In this document: piece by piece, positions 28,508 to 37,471 of the stretch
Layout of the letters: each line of letters begins with the position of its first letter
Numbering within the stretch: position 1 is the stretch's first letter
Origin: Helicobacter pylori oki112
GTDB lineage: Bacteria; Campylobacterota; Campylobacteria; Campylobacterales; Helicobacteraceae
Assembly: GCF_000600085.1 (NCBI RefSeq)
Contig: NZ_CP006821.1
Location: 620,001 to 684,000, forward strand
DNA length: 64,000 nucleotides
Direction: 5' to 3'
The notes under the pieces: model-generated
Seen by the model: only the letters and a program-made list of their open reading frames with translations
What the model was told of the DNA's origin: nothing
Databases searched by the model: none
Program-made: the position numbers and the translations under genes

Positions 28508-29684
28508 CCAATTCCTTTTGGCTTAGGATATTTTGAAGTAAAAGATGCGCTTTGTGGTTGTTTAAGGTTTTTAAGGGGCTTTTATTGAGGTAAAAAATCT
28601 GATTTTCTGTTAATAAAACAAACAAACGCACAGGCCAATCAAAATCCCCCATACTCAATTCCACTAAAAAATCCCCCTTATCCTCATAAATATTACAAAC
28701 ATGCACAAAATACCCCTCTTGGATGATTTTTTTGGTTTTTAAAATCGTTTTAACGCTCTTTTTACTCATTGTTATTGTATCAAAAGAAAAATCAAATGCA
28801 TGGTTATCAAAAGGGGTTTCATTTAATTCTAAAGAATAAATTCTTAAATCATAAATATCTTTTTTGAGTTTATTCCAACGCGCTTCATACTTGCTGATAA
28901 CCGGTATTTGAGCGTTTTTTTTGATTTCTATCTCGCATTTAAGGTTTTTTAGGGCTAATTTCAAGCTGTCTTCAAAATAAAGGCTATCATCGGTTCGTAA
29001 TTCCAAAAACCCTCTAGGCTTTAAAACCCTTAAAGCTTCGTTTAAAAACTTTTCGCTTAGCACCCGGCGGTGTTTTTTCTCATTCCATGGCACAGGGAAA
29101 TGCACAAAAATTTTCTCGCATTTGTGATTTGGCATGCTCTCTAAAATCAAACGGCCATCGCCTTGCAAGATGTACAGATTTTTTAAATCCAACAATTCAA
29201 TTTGCTTTAACGCTTGCGCGATAGAGGGGGTGTGAATCTCTATCCCTAAGCATGTTTTAGTGGGGTTGTTTTTGGCTAATTCTATCAAATGCCTACCGCT
29301 CCCAAAACCAATTTCGGCTAAAATAGGGGCTTGATTTTTTTGAATAAAGTCTTCAAAAGCCTCTAAATCAAGGGCTTTTTTTCCGCTCGCATGTTTAGAA
29401 TTTTCTTGCAAATTATGCGAAATGACCTCAAAAGATTGCGAATAAATCCTTAAAGCTTGTTTTAAAACCTCTCTTTTTAAGGGCGTTGCTTTTTCGCTTT
29501 TGATTAAAAAATCATTCGCTCGTTGGATTTTTTGCAATAAAAAAATATGATCCTTAAAACTCGCATACACACAGCTTTTAGTAGGGTGTTTTAAGCTTAA
29601 AAATTCCCTATGAAAACAAAAATCCCCCTCAATTAAGGGGTATTCTAAAGGTTTAAAATCCAGCTTGGCTAAAAAATGGGGCAT
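28455..29684 (-). CDS. trmB: tRNA (guanine-N7)-methyltransferase
   Basis: The 409-residue protein is about twice the usual TrmB length. The SAM-binding core LAEIGFGSGRHL (about 138-149) and the substrate motif FVHFPVPWNEKKHRRV mark TrmB, which makes m7G46 in tRNAs. The extra N-terminal domain of about 130 residues and the C-terminal extension are seen in the epsilonproteobacterial form as I recall it. It overlaps ftsE. Confidence 0.92.
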   Translation of the reverse strand: MPHFLAKLDFKPLEYPLIEGDFCFHREFLSLKHPTKSCVYASFKDHIFLLQKIQRANDFLIKSEKATPLKREVLKQALRIYSQSFEVISHNLQENSKHASGKKALDLEAFEDFIQKNQAPILAEIGFGSGRHLIELAKNNPTKTCLGIEIHTPSIAQALKQIELLDLKNLYILQGDGRLILESMPNHKCEKIFVHFPVPWNEKKHRRVLSEKFLNEALRVLKPRGFLELRTDDSLYFEDSLKLALKNLKCEIEIKKNAQIPVISKYEARWNKLKKDIYDLRIYSLELNETPFDNHAFDFSFDTITMSKKSVKTILKTKKIIQEGYFVHVCNIYEDKGDFLVELSMGDFDWPVRLFVLLTENQIFYLNKSPLKTLNNHKAHLLLQNILSQKELDECDHRSEQSMLTIPAK

Positions 29685-29694
29685 TAAAACCCTT

Positions 29695-30942
29695 TTAGCG
29701 CTCTAAAAACAAACGCACTTCTTTGCTTGGGTGCGACTCTAAACCATCTTTATCCACGCTCACCACTTGATAGCGATAAGCCACGCCCACTTTCATGTCC
29801 TTATCCACGAATTGGTTTTTGGTGATATTCCCAAAGCGCAAAGGGGTTTTAGAGTTGGCTTCAAAACGATACACCGCATAAGTGGCTATTTTGGCGCTTG
29901 GGTTATTTTCCCATTGAATGAGGGCTGAAGAGTCTTGAATAGTCCCTTTAGTGATGATAGGGGCTTCGGGCCTGTCAGCGGTCTCACCCATTGCAGGCTC
30001 TTTGGGTAATGCCCCTTCAAGATGCGTTTTATCTACGGCAACGACTTTATAATAGCGCGTAAGGTTGTCTTTTTCTATTTTATCTACATAGGAAGTGTTG
30101 GTGGTTTGAGCGATGAATTTGTATTTATCGTTGCGGTTATTGGAAGCGTAAATGCGATAAGCTATCACATCTTCTTGGGTGGATTTGTCCCAACTCAATT
30201 CAATGTGTCGTGTGAGGTTTTGGCTCACTCTAACATTAGTGATTTCTTTGGGTAAGTCTTTGGTTTTCCCCTCCACTATCACGCTAGGCCTGGATTTATC
30301 CCCCATGAAATTTTCAGCGATGACTTGGTAGCGGTATTTTTTCCCATCCTCTAAATCTTTATCAAAAAACTCCACAAACAAGCGGTTTTTTACAGCCCCT
30401 ACATTTAAAAATTTGCCGTCTTTATTCTGCCTTTGAATGATGTATCTTGAAACGCTGGGATTTGGGTGCGGGCTCCAAAAGACTTTCACGCTTTTAGGGT
30501 ATTCAAGGCTTGCAAAAACGCTTTCTACAGGATTGATAAAAGAGGTTTTTACTAGAATGGGGTCTGAAAGGTTAGAGATTTTATCGCCCTTGTAAGTAGC
30601 GAGTTGGTAAGTGTAAGAACTCTCTGTTTCTAGCCCCTCATCATAATAATGGGTCGCATAAGGGTTTTTAATCGTGGCGATTCTTTTAAGCTTGGAGTCT
30701 TTTTTCAAACGATACAAAATAAACCCATCAATGTCATAAGTATCAGCGATTTTAGGCCATTCAAAGCCCACTGAACTCACATCGTTAATGGTTTTAATAG
30801 AATAAACTACCGGAAGCTTAGTATCTATATTTTCTTGATTGTTAAGGGCTGAAAAAGTATGATTCCTGGTAGAAGAACACCCTATAAAAACCGCTAATAC
30901 CACACTACTTTGCAATAAAAGCGTGAAGTATTTTTTCTTCAT
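29695..30942 (-). CDS. fibronectin type III repeat lipoprotein
   Basis: The roughly 415-residue envelope protein has a lipoprotein signal peptide with lipobox VFIGC (Cys near residue 22), followed by four tandem FN3-like modules of about 95 residues. Each contains YRYQV- or YTYQL-type strand motifs (SYTYQLATY, KYRYQVIAE, TRYYKVVAV, AYRYQVVSV). ATG 30942 follows GAGG and is preferred over 30954. The function is unknown; FN3 arrays usually mediate protein or surface contacts. Confidence 0.88.
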   Translation of the reverse strand: MKKKYFTLLLQSSVVLAVFIGCSSTRNHTFSALNNQENIDTKLPVVYSIKTINDVSSVGFEWPKIADTYDIDGFILYRLKKDSKLKRIATIKNPYATHYYDEGLETESSYTYQLATYKGDKISNLSDPILVKTSFINPVESVFASLEYPKSVKVFWSPHPNPSVSRYIIQRQNKDGKFLNVGAVKNRLFVEFFDKDLEDGKKYRYQVIAENFMGDKSRPSVIVEGKTKDLPKEITNVRVSQNLTRHIELSWDKSTQEDVIAYRIYASNNRNDKYKFIAQTTNTSYVDKIEKDNLTRYYKVVAVDKTHLEGALPKEPAMGETADRPEAPIITKGTIQDSSALIQWENNPSAKIATYAVYRFEANSKTPLRFGNITKNQFVDKDMKVGVAYRYQVVSVDKDGLESHPSKEVRLFLER

Positions 30943-31888
30943 CCAAGACCTCATCTAAATTCTCCTTGTTAAAAACTTTTTTAAGATATTCTAACATATC
31001 CTTTAATAGGGGAACTTTAAAGCGCAGTTTTTGCTCGCTTCTAGGGTGTTTGAACTCTATCAAATAGGCATGCAGCATGATTCTTATTTCTTCTTTAGAA
31101 AGCGCCCCATTAAGCCCGTAAAGATTATCGCCTATGATGTGTCTGTTCAAATATTCTAAATGCGCTCTGATCTGGTGCGTGCGCCCAGTGAATAGTTTAG
31201 CCCCTATCAAATCCATGCCATTTTGAGAAGTCAGCAAGCTAGTAAATTCGCTTTTAGAATAGCGGCTTTTTTCTTTTTTAGCCGCTTTGAGCGCTATCAT
31301 TTTTAAGCGGTTATTGGGGTTTCTTGCCAAATAGCATTCCACGCTCATTTTTTCTTCTTTTAAGGGCGTTGAAAGCAAGGCGATATAATAGCGCCCCATC
31401 ATTTTAGTTTTGAGTTGCTCGCTCAAATGAACATGGGTAAAATTGTTTTTAGCGATGACAATCCCTCCGCTCGTATCCTTATCCAAACGATGCACAATCC
31501 CATAGCGCTCTTTTAAGCCCAGATTAGAAAGCTCGTAATTTTTAGATTCCAACCAATCCACTAAAGTAGGCTCTTTCACGCTTGGGGCTTTATGGACGAC
31601 TAGATTAGGGGGCTTATTCAACACTAACAAGTCTTCATCTTCAAAAATAACTTCTATTTCTAAATCAAGCTCTTTTTTTAAGGGTTTGGGCGCGATTTTG
31701 GGCGTTAAAAGCGTGATTTCATCGCCCTCTTTTAAGGCTAGCCCCCCTTTTTTGACCTCCTTTTTTTGACAAAACACTAACCCTTCTTTAATCAAATTCA
31801 ATACCTGGTTTTTAGAAATTTGCAATTCTTTGGCTAAAAATTCATCAATGCGTTTGTAATGGGTAGGGGCGATGAAAACTTTTTGCAT
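30905..31888 (-). CDS. RluD-family rRNA pseudouridine synthase
   Basis: The 327-residue enzyme has an N-terminal S4 RNA-binding domain (about 10-60) and a catalytic domain with GIVHRLDKDTSG, where Asp136 is the nucleophile. It also has FTGRTHQIRAHL. The family converts specific uridines in 23S rRNA or tRNA. RluD is the likeliest type but RluC or RluA specificity cannot be excluded. It overlaps the FN3 lipoprotein start. Confidence 0.88.
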   Translation of the reverse strand: MQKVFIAPTHYKRIDEFLAKELQISKNQVLNLIKEGLVFCQKKEVKKGGLALKEGDEITLLTPKIAPKPLKKELDLEIEVIFEDEDLLVLNKPPNLVVHKAPSVKEPTLVDWLESKNYELSNLGLKERYGIVHRLDKDTSGGIVIAKNNFTHVHLSEQLKTKMMGRYYIALLSTPLKEEKMSVECYLARNPNNRLKMIALKAAKKEKSRYSKSEFTSLLTSQNGMDLIGAKLFTGRTHQIRAHLEYLNRHIIGDNLYGLNGALSKEEIRIMLHAYLIEFKHPRSEQKLRFKVPLLKDMLEYLKKVFNKENLDEVLDEEKILHAFIAK

Positions 31889-31969
31889 TCAAACTCTTTT
31901 TTTGCATTTTTAAAAACCATTATTCTACTCAAAACCTTAAAAAAATCCTATTTCATTATTTGAATACGC

Positions 31970-31975
31970 TATAAT
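31970..31975 (+). promoter_or_regulatory. -10 element upstream of the phase-variable GTPase gene
   Basis: A perfect TATAAT lies 48 bases before the ATG at 32023. There is no conserved -35, which is usual in this genus. Confidence 0.6.
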
Positions 31976-32022
31976 CGGTGCGACAACATTTTGTGACTCA
32001 AATCATTTTTAAAGGGGTTCTA

Positions 32023-33241
32023 ATGGAACATAACGGGCATGATAAACTGAACGGCATTTTGCGTGGCTTTTTAGGCGACTCATTCACGCTTGATGGGAAA
32101 GAGGGAGGATTGAACATGAGCAAGATGCTTGAACACATCAAAAAAGAAAAACCAATCATGAATATTTTGCTCATGGGAGCTACTGGGGTGGGTAAAAGCT
32201 CGCTCATTAACGCTCTCTTTGGTAAAGAAATCGCTAAAGCAGGTGTAGGAAAACCCATCACTCAGCACCTTGAAAAATACATTGATGAAGAAAAAGGCTT
32301 GATTTTATGGGACACTAAATGCATTGAAGCTGCAGATTACCACGACACCATGCAAAGCATTAAAAAAGAAATGGAAGATTCTTTTAAAACGCTTAATGAA
32401 AAAGAGGCTATTGATGTGGCGTATCTGTGCGTTAAGGAGACTTCTAGTAGGGTTCAAGAGAGAGAGAGAGTTATTAAGCTTCGCTAAAGATTGGAATATC
32501 CCAACGATTGTCGTTTCCACAAACACACAAGAAAAAGCCGGCGATGCGTTTGTTAAAGAAACTAAAGAAATCATAGATAAAGAATGGGGGTTTAAAGGTT
32601 TTGTCAAAGCTTATGTGAGAGTCAATTCCGTTGCCTTTTCATTTAGGGGGTTGAAAGTCCCTGTTGAAGGTTTAGAAGAATTGGTAGATGAAACGAAAAA
32701 ATGCTTGATAGAAGCTAATAAAAACAAACAAAACCATTTCTTACTGATTCAAAAAGCTAATATCCAAGCAAGAAAACAAGCCATGATAGAGAAATGTAAA
32801 ACCATTATCCATGTTGCATCAGGAGCGGCTGGAGCGGCTGGGCTTATCCCCATACCCTTTAGCGATGCGTTCGCTATCGCGCCCATTCAAGCAGGAATGA
32901 TTTATAAAATGAATGACGCTTTTGGAATGGATTTGGATAAATCTGTGGGTGCGAGTTTGGTCGCAGGATTGTTAGGCGTAACCGCTGTTGCGCAAGTGGG
33001 GAGAACGCTCGTTAATGGTTTCCTTAAATTCATTCCTGTTGTGGGGAGTGTTGCAGGGGGTGCAACCGCTGCTGTTATCACAGAAGGCATTGGGTTTGCG
33101 TATTTGAAAGTGCTAGAAAGGTGCTTCAATGATGAGACGGGCGAAGTCAATTTGCCTGGTGAAGTTGACATGATAACCTCTCTCTTTAAGGAGAATTATC
33201 TCAACTTGGATACAATCAAGAAATTAACATTAAAACCATAA
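32023..33241 (+). pseudogene. phase-variable GTPase with C-terminal hydrophobic domain, OFF at (AG)7
   Basis: The 5' frame from ATG 32023 (AAAGGGG upstream) has a P-loop GATGVGKSS (52-60) and stops at 32487. The rest lies in another frame and ends at 33241. The switch is (AG)7 at 32457-32470; five or eight units would restore about 405 residues. The C-terminal half has Ala/Gly-rich helices (AAGAAGLIPIPFSDAFA, VAGLLGVTAVAQVG, FIPVVGSVAGG) like the DUF697 domain of membrane-associated GTPases. The G3 motif reads DTKC rather than DxxG. Confidence 0.88.
32457..32470 (+). repeat. (AG)7 dinucleotide contingency repeat
   Basis: Seven AG units inside the GTPase gene. Reading frame is open through the junction only at 2, 5 or 8 units, so this copy number is the OFF state. 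Confidence 0.95.
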
Positions 33242-33263
33242 GATTAGGGGTTATGAAAAACGC

Positions 33264-34409
33264 ATGGCATTAGACAAAAGAATCTGGATGCATTTTGATT
33301 TTTTGCCTTTTGTGTTTATCATCCCCTTGCTTGTGGTTTCTTTTTTATTGATTTTTGAGAGCAGCGCGGCTTTGAGCTTAAAGCAAGGGGTTTATTATGC
33401 GATAGGGTTTCTTCTCTTTTGGATCGTGTTTTTTATCCCTTTCAGGAAGCTCGATCGCTGGCTCTTTGTGTTTTATTGGGCGTGCGTTATTTTATTAGCG
33501 TTAGTGGATTTTATGGGATCAAGCAAGCTTGGAGCGCAGCGATGGCTAGTCATTCCCTTTACCTCTATTTCCTTACAGCCTAGCGAACCTGTGAAAATCG
33601 CTATCCTTTTATTATTGGCGCATTTGATTAAAATAAACCCACCCCCTTTTAAGGGCTATGATTGGGGCATGTTTTTAAAGCTCAGTTTTTACATTTGCTT
33701 ACCGGCGGCTTTGATTTTAAAACAGCCTGATTTAGGCACGGCTCTTATTGTGTTGATCATGGGTTTTGGGATTTTATTGATCGTGGGTTTAAGGACTAGG
33801 GTGTGGCTCCCTCTTTTTATCGCTCTTTTAGTGGCTTCGCCTATCGCTTATCACTTTTTGCATGATTACCAAAAAAAGCGCATCGCAGACTTCCTTTCTG
33901 AAAAGCCTAATTACCATGTCATGCAATCCATTATCGCTATAGGATCGGGCGGGTTTTTAGGCAAATCTAAAGAAGCCTGCACGCAAACCAAATTCAAATT
34001 CTTGCCTATCGCAACGAGCGATTTTATCTTCGCTTATTTCGTGGAGCGTTTTGGGTTTTTGGGGGCTATGTTGCTTTTTGCAATTTATATAGGCTTGAGT
34101 TTGCATTTGTTTTTTTACATGTTTGAGAGCAACAGCGATTGGTTTTTAAAGATTGTAGCCCTTGGGATTTCTATTTTAATCTTTGTTTATTCCAGCGTGA
34201 ATATCGCCATGACTTTAGGGTTAGCCCCTGTGGTGGGGATTCCCTTACCCTTATTCAGCTATGGGGGGAGCAGTTTTATCACTTTTATGATCCTATTTGC
34301 AATCCTAGAAAACCTGCTTGCTTTTCGCTATATTTTTGGATACAATAGCAAACCATCTTTTGGGAATTTTGGATTCTTAGCTCAGCTGGTCAGAGCGCTC
34401 GGCTCATAA
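33264..34409 (+). CDS. rodA: rod-shape-determining protein RodA (SEDS glycosyltransferase)
   Basis: The 381-residue SEDS-family peptidoglycan polymerase of the elongasome has ten membrane segments. Family motifs include GAQRWLVIPFTSISLQPSEP and the C-terminal GIPLPLFSYGGSSFI. The last 13 codons run into the downstream tRNA gene and the stop codon lies in the tRNA anticodon loop. Start ATG 33264, 23 bases after the GTPase gene. Confidence 0.95.
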   Translation: MALDKRIWMHFDFLPFVFIIPLLVVSFLLIFESSAALSLKQGVYYAIGFLLFWIVFFIPFRKLDRWLFVFYWACVILLALVDFMGSSKLGAQRWLVIPFTSISLQPSEPVKIAILLLLAHLIKINPPPFKGYDWGMFLKLSFYICLPAALILKQPDLGTALIVLIMGFGILLIVGLRTRVWLPLFIALLVASPIAYHFLHDYQKKRIADFLSEKPNYHVMQSIIAIGSGGFLGKSKEACTQTKFKFLPIATSDFIFAYFVERFGFLGAMLLFAIYIGLSLHLFFYMFESNSDWFLKIVALGISILIFVYSSVNIAMTLGLAPVVGIPLPLFSYGGSSFITFMILFAILENLLAFRYIFGYNSKPSFGNFGFLAQLVRALGS

Positions 34410-34447
34410 CCGATTGGTCGTAGGTTCAAGTCCTACAGAATCCACCA
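34371..34447 (+). tRNA. tRNA with CAU anticodon, probably tRNA-Ile2 (lysidine type) rather than Met
   Basis: The 77-base cloverleaf has acceptor GGATTCT/AGAATCC, D-stem GCTC/GAGC, anticodon loop CTCATAA with CAT at 34405-34407, T-stem GTAGG/CCTAC, discriminator A and an encoded CCA. The loop, the GGTC variable region and the T-arm resemble bacterial tRNA-Ile2, whose C34 TilS converts to lysidine. It may be annotated Met elsewhere. Pair 27-43 is a C-T mismatch. The 5' half overlaps rodA. Confidence 0.9.
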
Positions 34448-34473
34448 CTCCCACTTTTCTTTTATCCCCTTTT

Positions 34474-35430
34474 TTAAGTGAAAAGCGATTGGACGCTTTC
34501 GTTATGATAAATCCTTCTGATCACTTCCGCAAATAAGGGTGCTACGCTTAAAGTGGTGATTTTATCGCATTTTTGAACTAAAGGGATAGAGTTAGTTACC
34601 ACCACTTCATCTAACGCGCTTTCTTTAATGCGCTTGATCGCATTCCCGCTCAAAACCGCATGCGTGCCTAACGCCATGACAGAAGTTGCCCCTTGCTCTT
34701 TTAAGGCCAAAGCGGCTTTACAGATCGTGCCTGCGGTATCAATCATGTCATCCACTAAAATCACATCGCGCTCCTTGGCTGAGCCGATAATATTCATCAC
34801 TTCGCTTTCATTAGCTTTTTCACGGCGCTTATCCACGATGATTAAATCTAACCCCATTTGATTGGCAAAATACCTAGCCCTTGTAACCCCACCCACATCA
34901 GGGCTAGCGATCACAGGGTTTTTTAACGCTTTAGAGCGGATATAGTCTCTAAAAACGATAGATCCGTATAAATTATCCACCGGCACATCAAAAAAGCCTT
35001 GGATTTGCCCGGCATGCAAATCCATCGTGATGATCCTTTCAATCCCCACTTCTTGCATCAAATTAGCGACCATTTTAGCCGTGATAGGCACTCTTGGAGC
35101 CGCTTTTCTGTCCTGTCTGGCATAGCCAAAATACGGCAACACCGCTGTGATAGAATTGGCCGAACTGCGCCTTAAAGCATCTACCATGACTAACAATTCC
35201 ATTAAATTATCATTAACCGGCACGCAAGTGGGCTGGACAATAAAAATATCCTTACCGCGCACCGATTCGCTGATTTGGATATTGATTTCGCCATCGCTGA
35301 ATTTGCCTATCACCGCTTTGGATAAGGGAAAGCCTAAATGCTTTGACACTTCTTTGCCAAATGTAGGGTGAGCGCTCCCTGAAAAAATCTTAAACCCACG
35401 CATCTTTGTCTTAAACCCACGCGCCTTCAT
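34474..35430 (-). CDS. prsA: ribose-phosphate pyrophosphokinase
   Basis: The 318-residue enzyme makes PRPP from ribose-5-phosphate and ATP. Motifs are SDGEINIQI, YFGYARQDRK and the PRPP-binding loop ILVDDMIDTAGT. ATG 35430 has GGGAG eight bases upstream; the family core begins at the internal ATG 35403 (MRGFKIFSGSAHP). The extra N-terminus arises from a 14-base direct repeat, giving RGFK twice. Confidence 0.96.
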   Translation of the reverse strand: MKARGFKTKMRGFKIFSGSAHPTFGKEVSKHLGFPLSKAVIGKFSDGEINIQISESVRGKDIFIVQPTCVPVNDNLMELLVMVDALRRSSANSITAVLPYFGYARQDRKAAPRVPITAKMVANLMQEVGIERIITMDLHAGQIQGFFDVPVDNLYGSIVFRDYIRSKALKNPVIASPDVGGVTRARYFANQMGLDLIIVDKRREKANESEVMNIIGSAKERDVILVDDMIDTAGTICKAALALKEQGATSVMALGTHAVLSGNAIKRIKESALDEVVVTNSIPLVQKCDKITTLSVAPLFAEVIRRIYHNESVQSLFT

Positions 35431-35494
35431 CGCTTACACTCCCTAAAATGAATTAAAATCAATTGTAGCGCACCCAAACTAAAAGCGTTTGTTT

Positions 35495-35980
35495 TCAACC
35501 AAGCTCCTTTTCTAATAAGTTTTTTAAGGTAAGATAGGTTTTATTTAAATCAATCCCGCACACCCTGGTTTGAGCGATAACGCTCATAAAATTGCTATCG
35601 CCTAAAAACCTAGGCACTAAATGCATGTGCAAATGCTCAGGAATCCCTGCTCCGGCGTTTCTGTGCAAATTCAAACCTAAATTGATCCCTTGAGCGCCAT
35701 AAGCATACAACGCTTTTAACGCTTTAGGTGCTAATATATTCATGTTCAGCCAAGTATTCAGATCTAAAAGTTCAACGCTCGCTTGATGCACATGAGGGAC
35801 GATCAACAAATGCCCTGGGTTATAAGGGTAGGCGTTCATCACCACAAAGAGATCGCTATTTCTATAAAGCACTCTGTTTTCTGGATCTTTTGTAGGGTTT
35901 TGAGAAATTTCACAAAAGACACAACTCTTATTTTTCTCTTTCAAATAACTTTCGCGCCAAGGAGCGTATAAATGTTGCAT
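35495..35980 (-). CDS. HIT-family nucleotide hydrolase
   Basis: The protein is about 161 residues, with the histidine triad HLHMHLVPR near residue 116 and an N-terminal CVFCEI zinc-type motif. It probably hydrolyses dinucleoside polyphosphates or AMP conjugates (Ap4A phosphorylase or Hint-like). ATG 35980 is preferred because AGGAA lies six bases before it; ATG 35986 is adjacent to that site. Confidence 0.88.
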   Translation of the reverse strand: MQHLYAPWRESYLKEKNKSCVFCEISQNPTKDPENRVLYRNSDLFVVMNAYPYNPGHLLIVPHVHQASVELLDLNTWLNMNILAPKALKALYAYGAQGINLGLNLHRNAGAGIPEHLHMHLVPRFLGDSNFMSVIAQTRVCGIDLNKTYLTLKNLLEKELG

Positions 35981-35989
35981 GTTCATTTC

Positions 35990-37471
35990 CTAAATGTAAT
36001 TAGGGGCGTCATTAGCGAATAAAATCAAATCGCCTTGAATCGTGGTGGCTTGTAAGATATTTTCCAATTGCGTCTTATCCTTAAGTAAGATTTTTTGGGG
36101 GGTTTTCAATTTTGAAGCAATCGTTTTGGAATTCAACTCCCCTGTGATGATGGCGACATCAAAAACCCCGTCTATTTTTTGCACTAAAATCTCATTACTT
36201 TCTGTATTGCTTTCCACTAATCCCGGTGTTACAATAACCTTACGCCCTTCATACAAACTCGCTAAACGAATGCCCTCTAACATGCCCTTTAAATTCCCAT
36301 TAAAGCTATCGTCTATGATGATTTTTCGATTCACTTCCAAAAGTTGCAAGCGATGGGCGATAGGGTTGAGTTCCAAAACAAGCCGTTTGATCCTTTCGGT
36401 TTCTAATCCTAAATGTTTAGCGATTAAAATGGCTGAAGCGATATTATAAGCGTTAAATTTGCCTAAAACCTTCGTTTCAAAGCTTTCCCAAACGCTATCT
36501 ATAAGCATTTCAAAAGAAGTGCCTTTTAAAGTGGATTGGATGTTTTTAACCAGGCTAGAATAGTCTATTAAAGGGCTGTCTTTGGGGGCATAGGGCTTGA
36601 TTTTTTCTGCAGAGTAACAAAAGGCTTTTTCTAAGCGTTTGGAATCCAATAATTCCGCTTTAGTCTCGCAAATATTTTCTAAAGTTTTAAAGTATTCTAA
36701 ATGCTGTTCGCCCACTTCTGCGACCACGGCAATGTGCGGTTCAATAAGGCGGGTGATTTCTTTAATATCGCCCTTATTCCTTGCCCCGGCTTCAGCGATA
36801 TAAATTTCACTCTTATCGTCTAAATTCTGGTTAATATCATTCGCAAGCCCTAAAAGGGTATTGACGCTTTTGGGGCTTGCATGCGTGTTGAATGTGGTTT
36901 GTAAGATTTGAAGCAAGAAATTTTTGGTGCTGGTTTTCCCAAAGCTTCCGGTAATGGCGATGACTTTTAAATTCTTTAAAGAGGTGATTTTATCTTTAGC
37001 GGTTTGCAAATACCGTTTGGATAAGACTTTTTCAGAGATTAAAGAAGCGCTTAAAACGAATATAAACAAACACAAATAGCCTAGCGCAAGCGAAATCCCA
37101 TCCAAAGGGACTAATTCTGTATTTAAGATTTCATGCAAGATTAAAAATAATAATAAGAAGATAAAAAAGCGCTTCACCCTTGGCGTGAAAACTAAAGGTT
37201 TGTCGTTGCGTTTGGCCCAAACAATGAGCATGGGCATTTGAATAACGCTGCAAAAGAAATCAAAAACAAACGGCATTTTGAAAGCATACGATAGGATAAA
37301 CACCCCCAAAGGCAATAAAAAATAAATCCCATGCCAACGCATTTTGTGGTGCTTGGTTAAGATCCTAAACACGCTGTAATGATACCATTGCAATAAAGTC
37401 ATTATATAATAGCCAAGCCCTGTTATAAAGAGCCAACGAAACGCTAAATTCAGCCAACTAAGACTTTGCAT
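35990..37471 (-). CDS. murF: UDP-N-acetylmuramoyl-tripeptide--D-alanyl-D-alanine ligase
   Basis: The 493-residue Mur ligase adds D-Ala-D-Ala to the peptidoglycan precursor. ATP loop ITGSFGKTST is near 173-182. Unusually, the first 150 or so residues form a hydrophobic extension with several membrane segments, a feature I recall for Helicobacter-type MurF. ddl, which makes its D-Ala-D-Ala substrate, lies two genes upstream on the same strand. Confidence 0.93.
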   Translation of the reverse strand: MQSLSWLNLAFRWLFITGLGYYIMTLLQWYHYSVFRILTKHHKMRWHGIYFLLPLGVFILSYAFKMPFVFDFFCSVIQMPMLIVWAKRNDKPLVFTPRVKRFFIFLLLFLILHEILNTELVPLDGISLALGYLCLFIFVLSASLISEKVLSKRYLQTAKDKITSLKNLKVIAITGSFGKTSTKNFLLQILQTTFNTHASPKSVNTLLGLANDINQNLDDKSEIYIAEAGARNKGDIKEITRLIEPHIAVVAEVGEQHLEYFKTLENICETKAELLDSKRLEKAFCYSAEKIKPYAPKDSPLIDYSSLVKNIQSTLKGTSFEMLIDSVWESFETKVLGKFNAYNIASAILIAKHLGLETERIKRLVLELNPIAHRLQLLEVNRKIIIDDSFNGNLKGMLEGIRLASLYEGRKVIVTPGLVESNTESNEILVQKIDGVFDVAIITGELNSKTIASKLKTPQKILLKDKTQLENILQATTIQGDLILFANDAPNYI

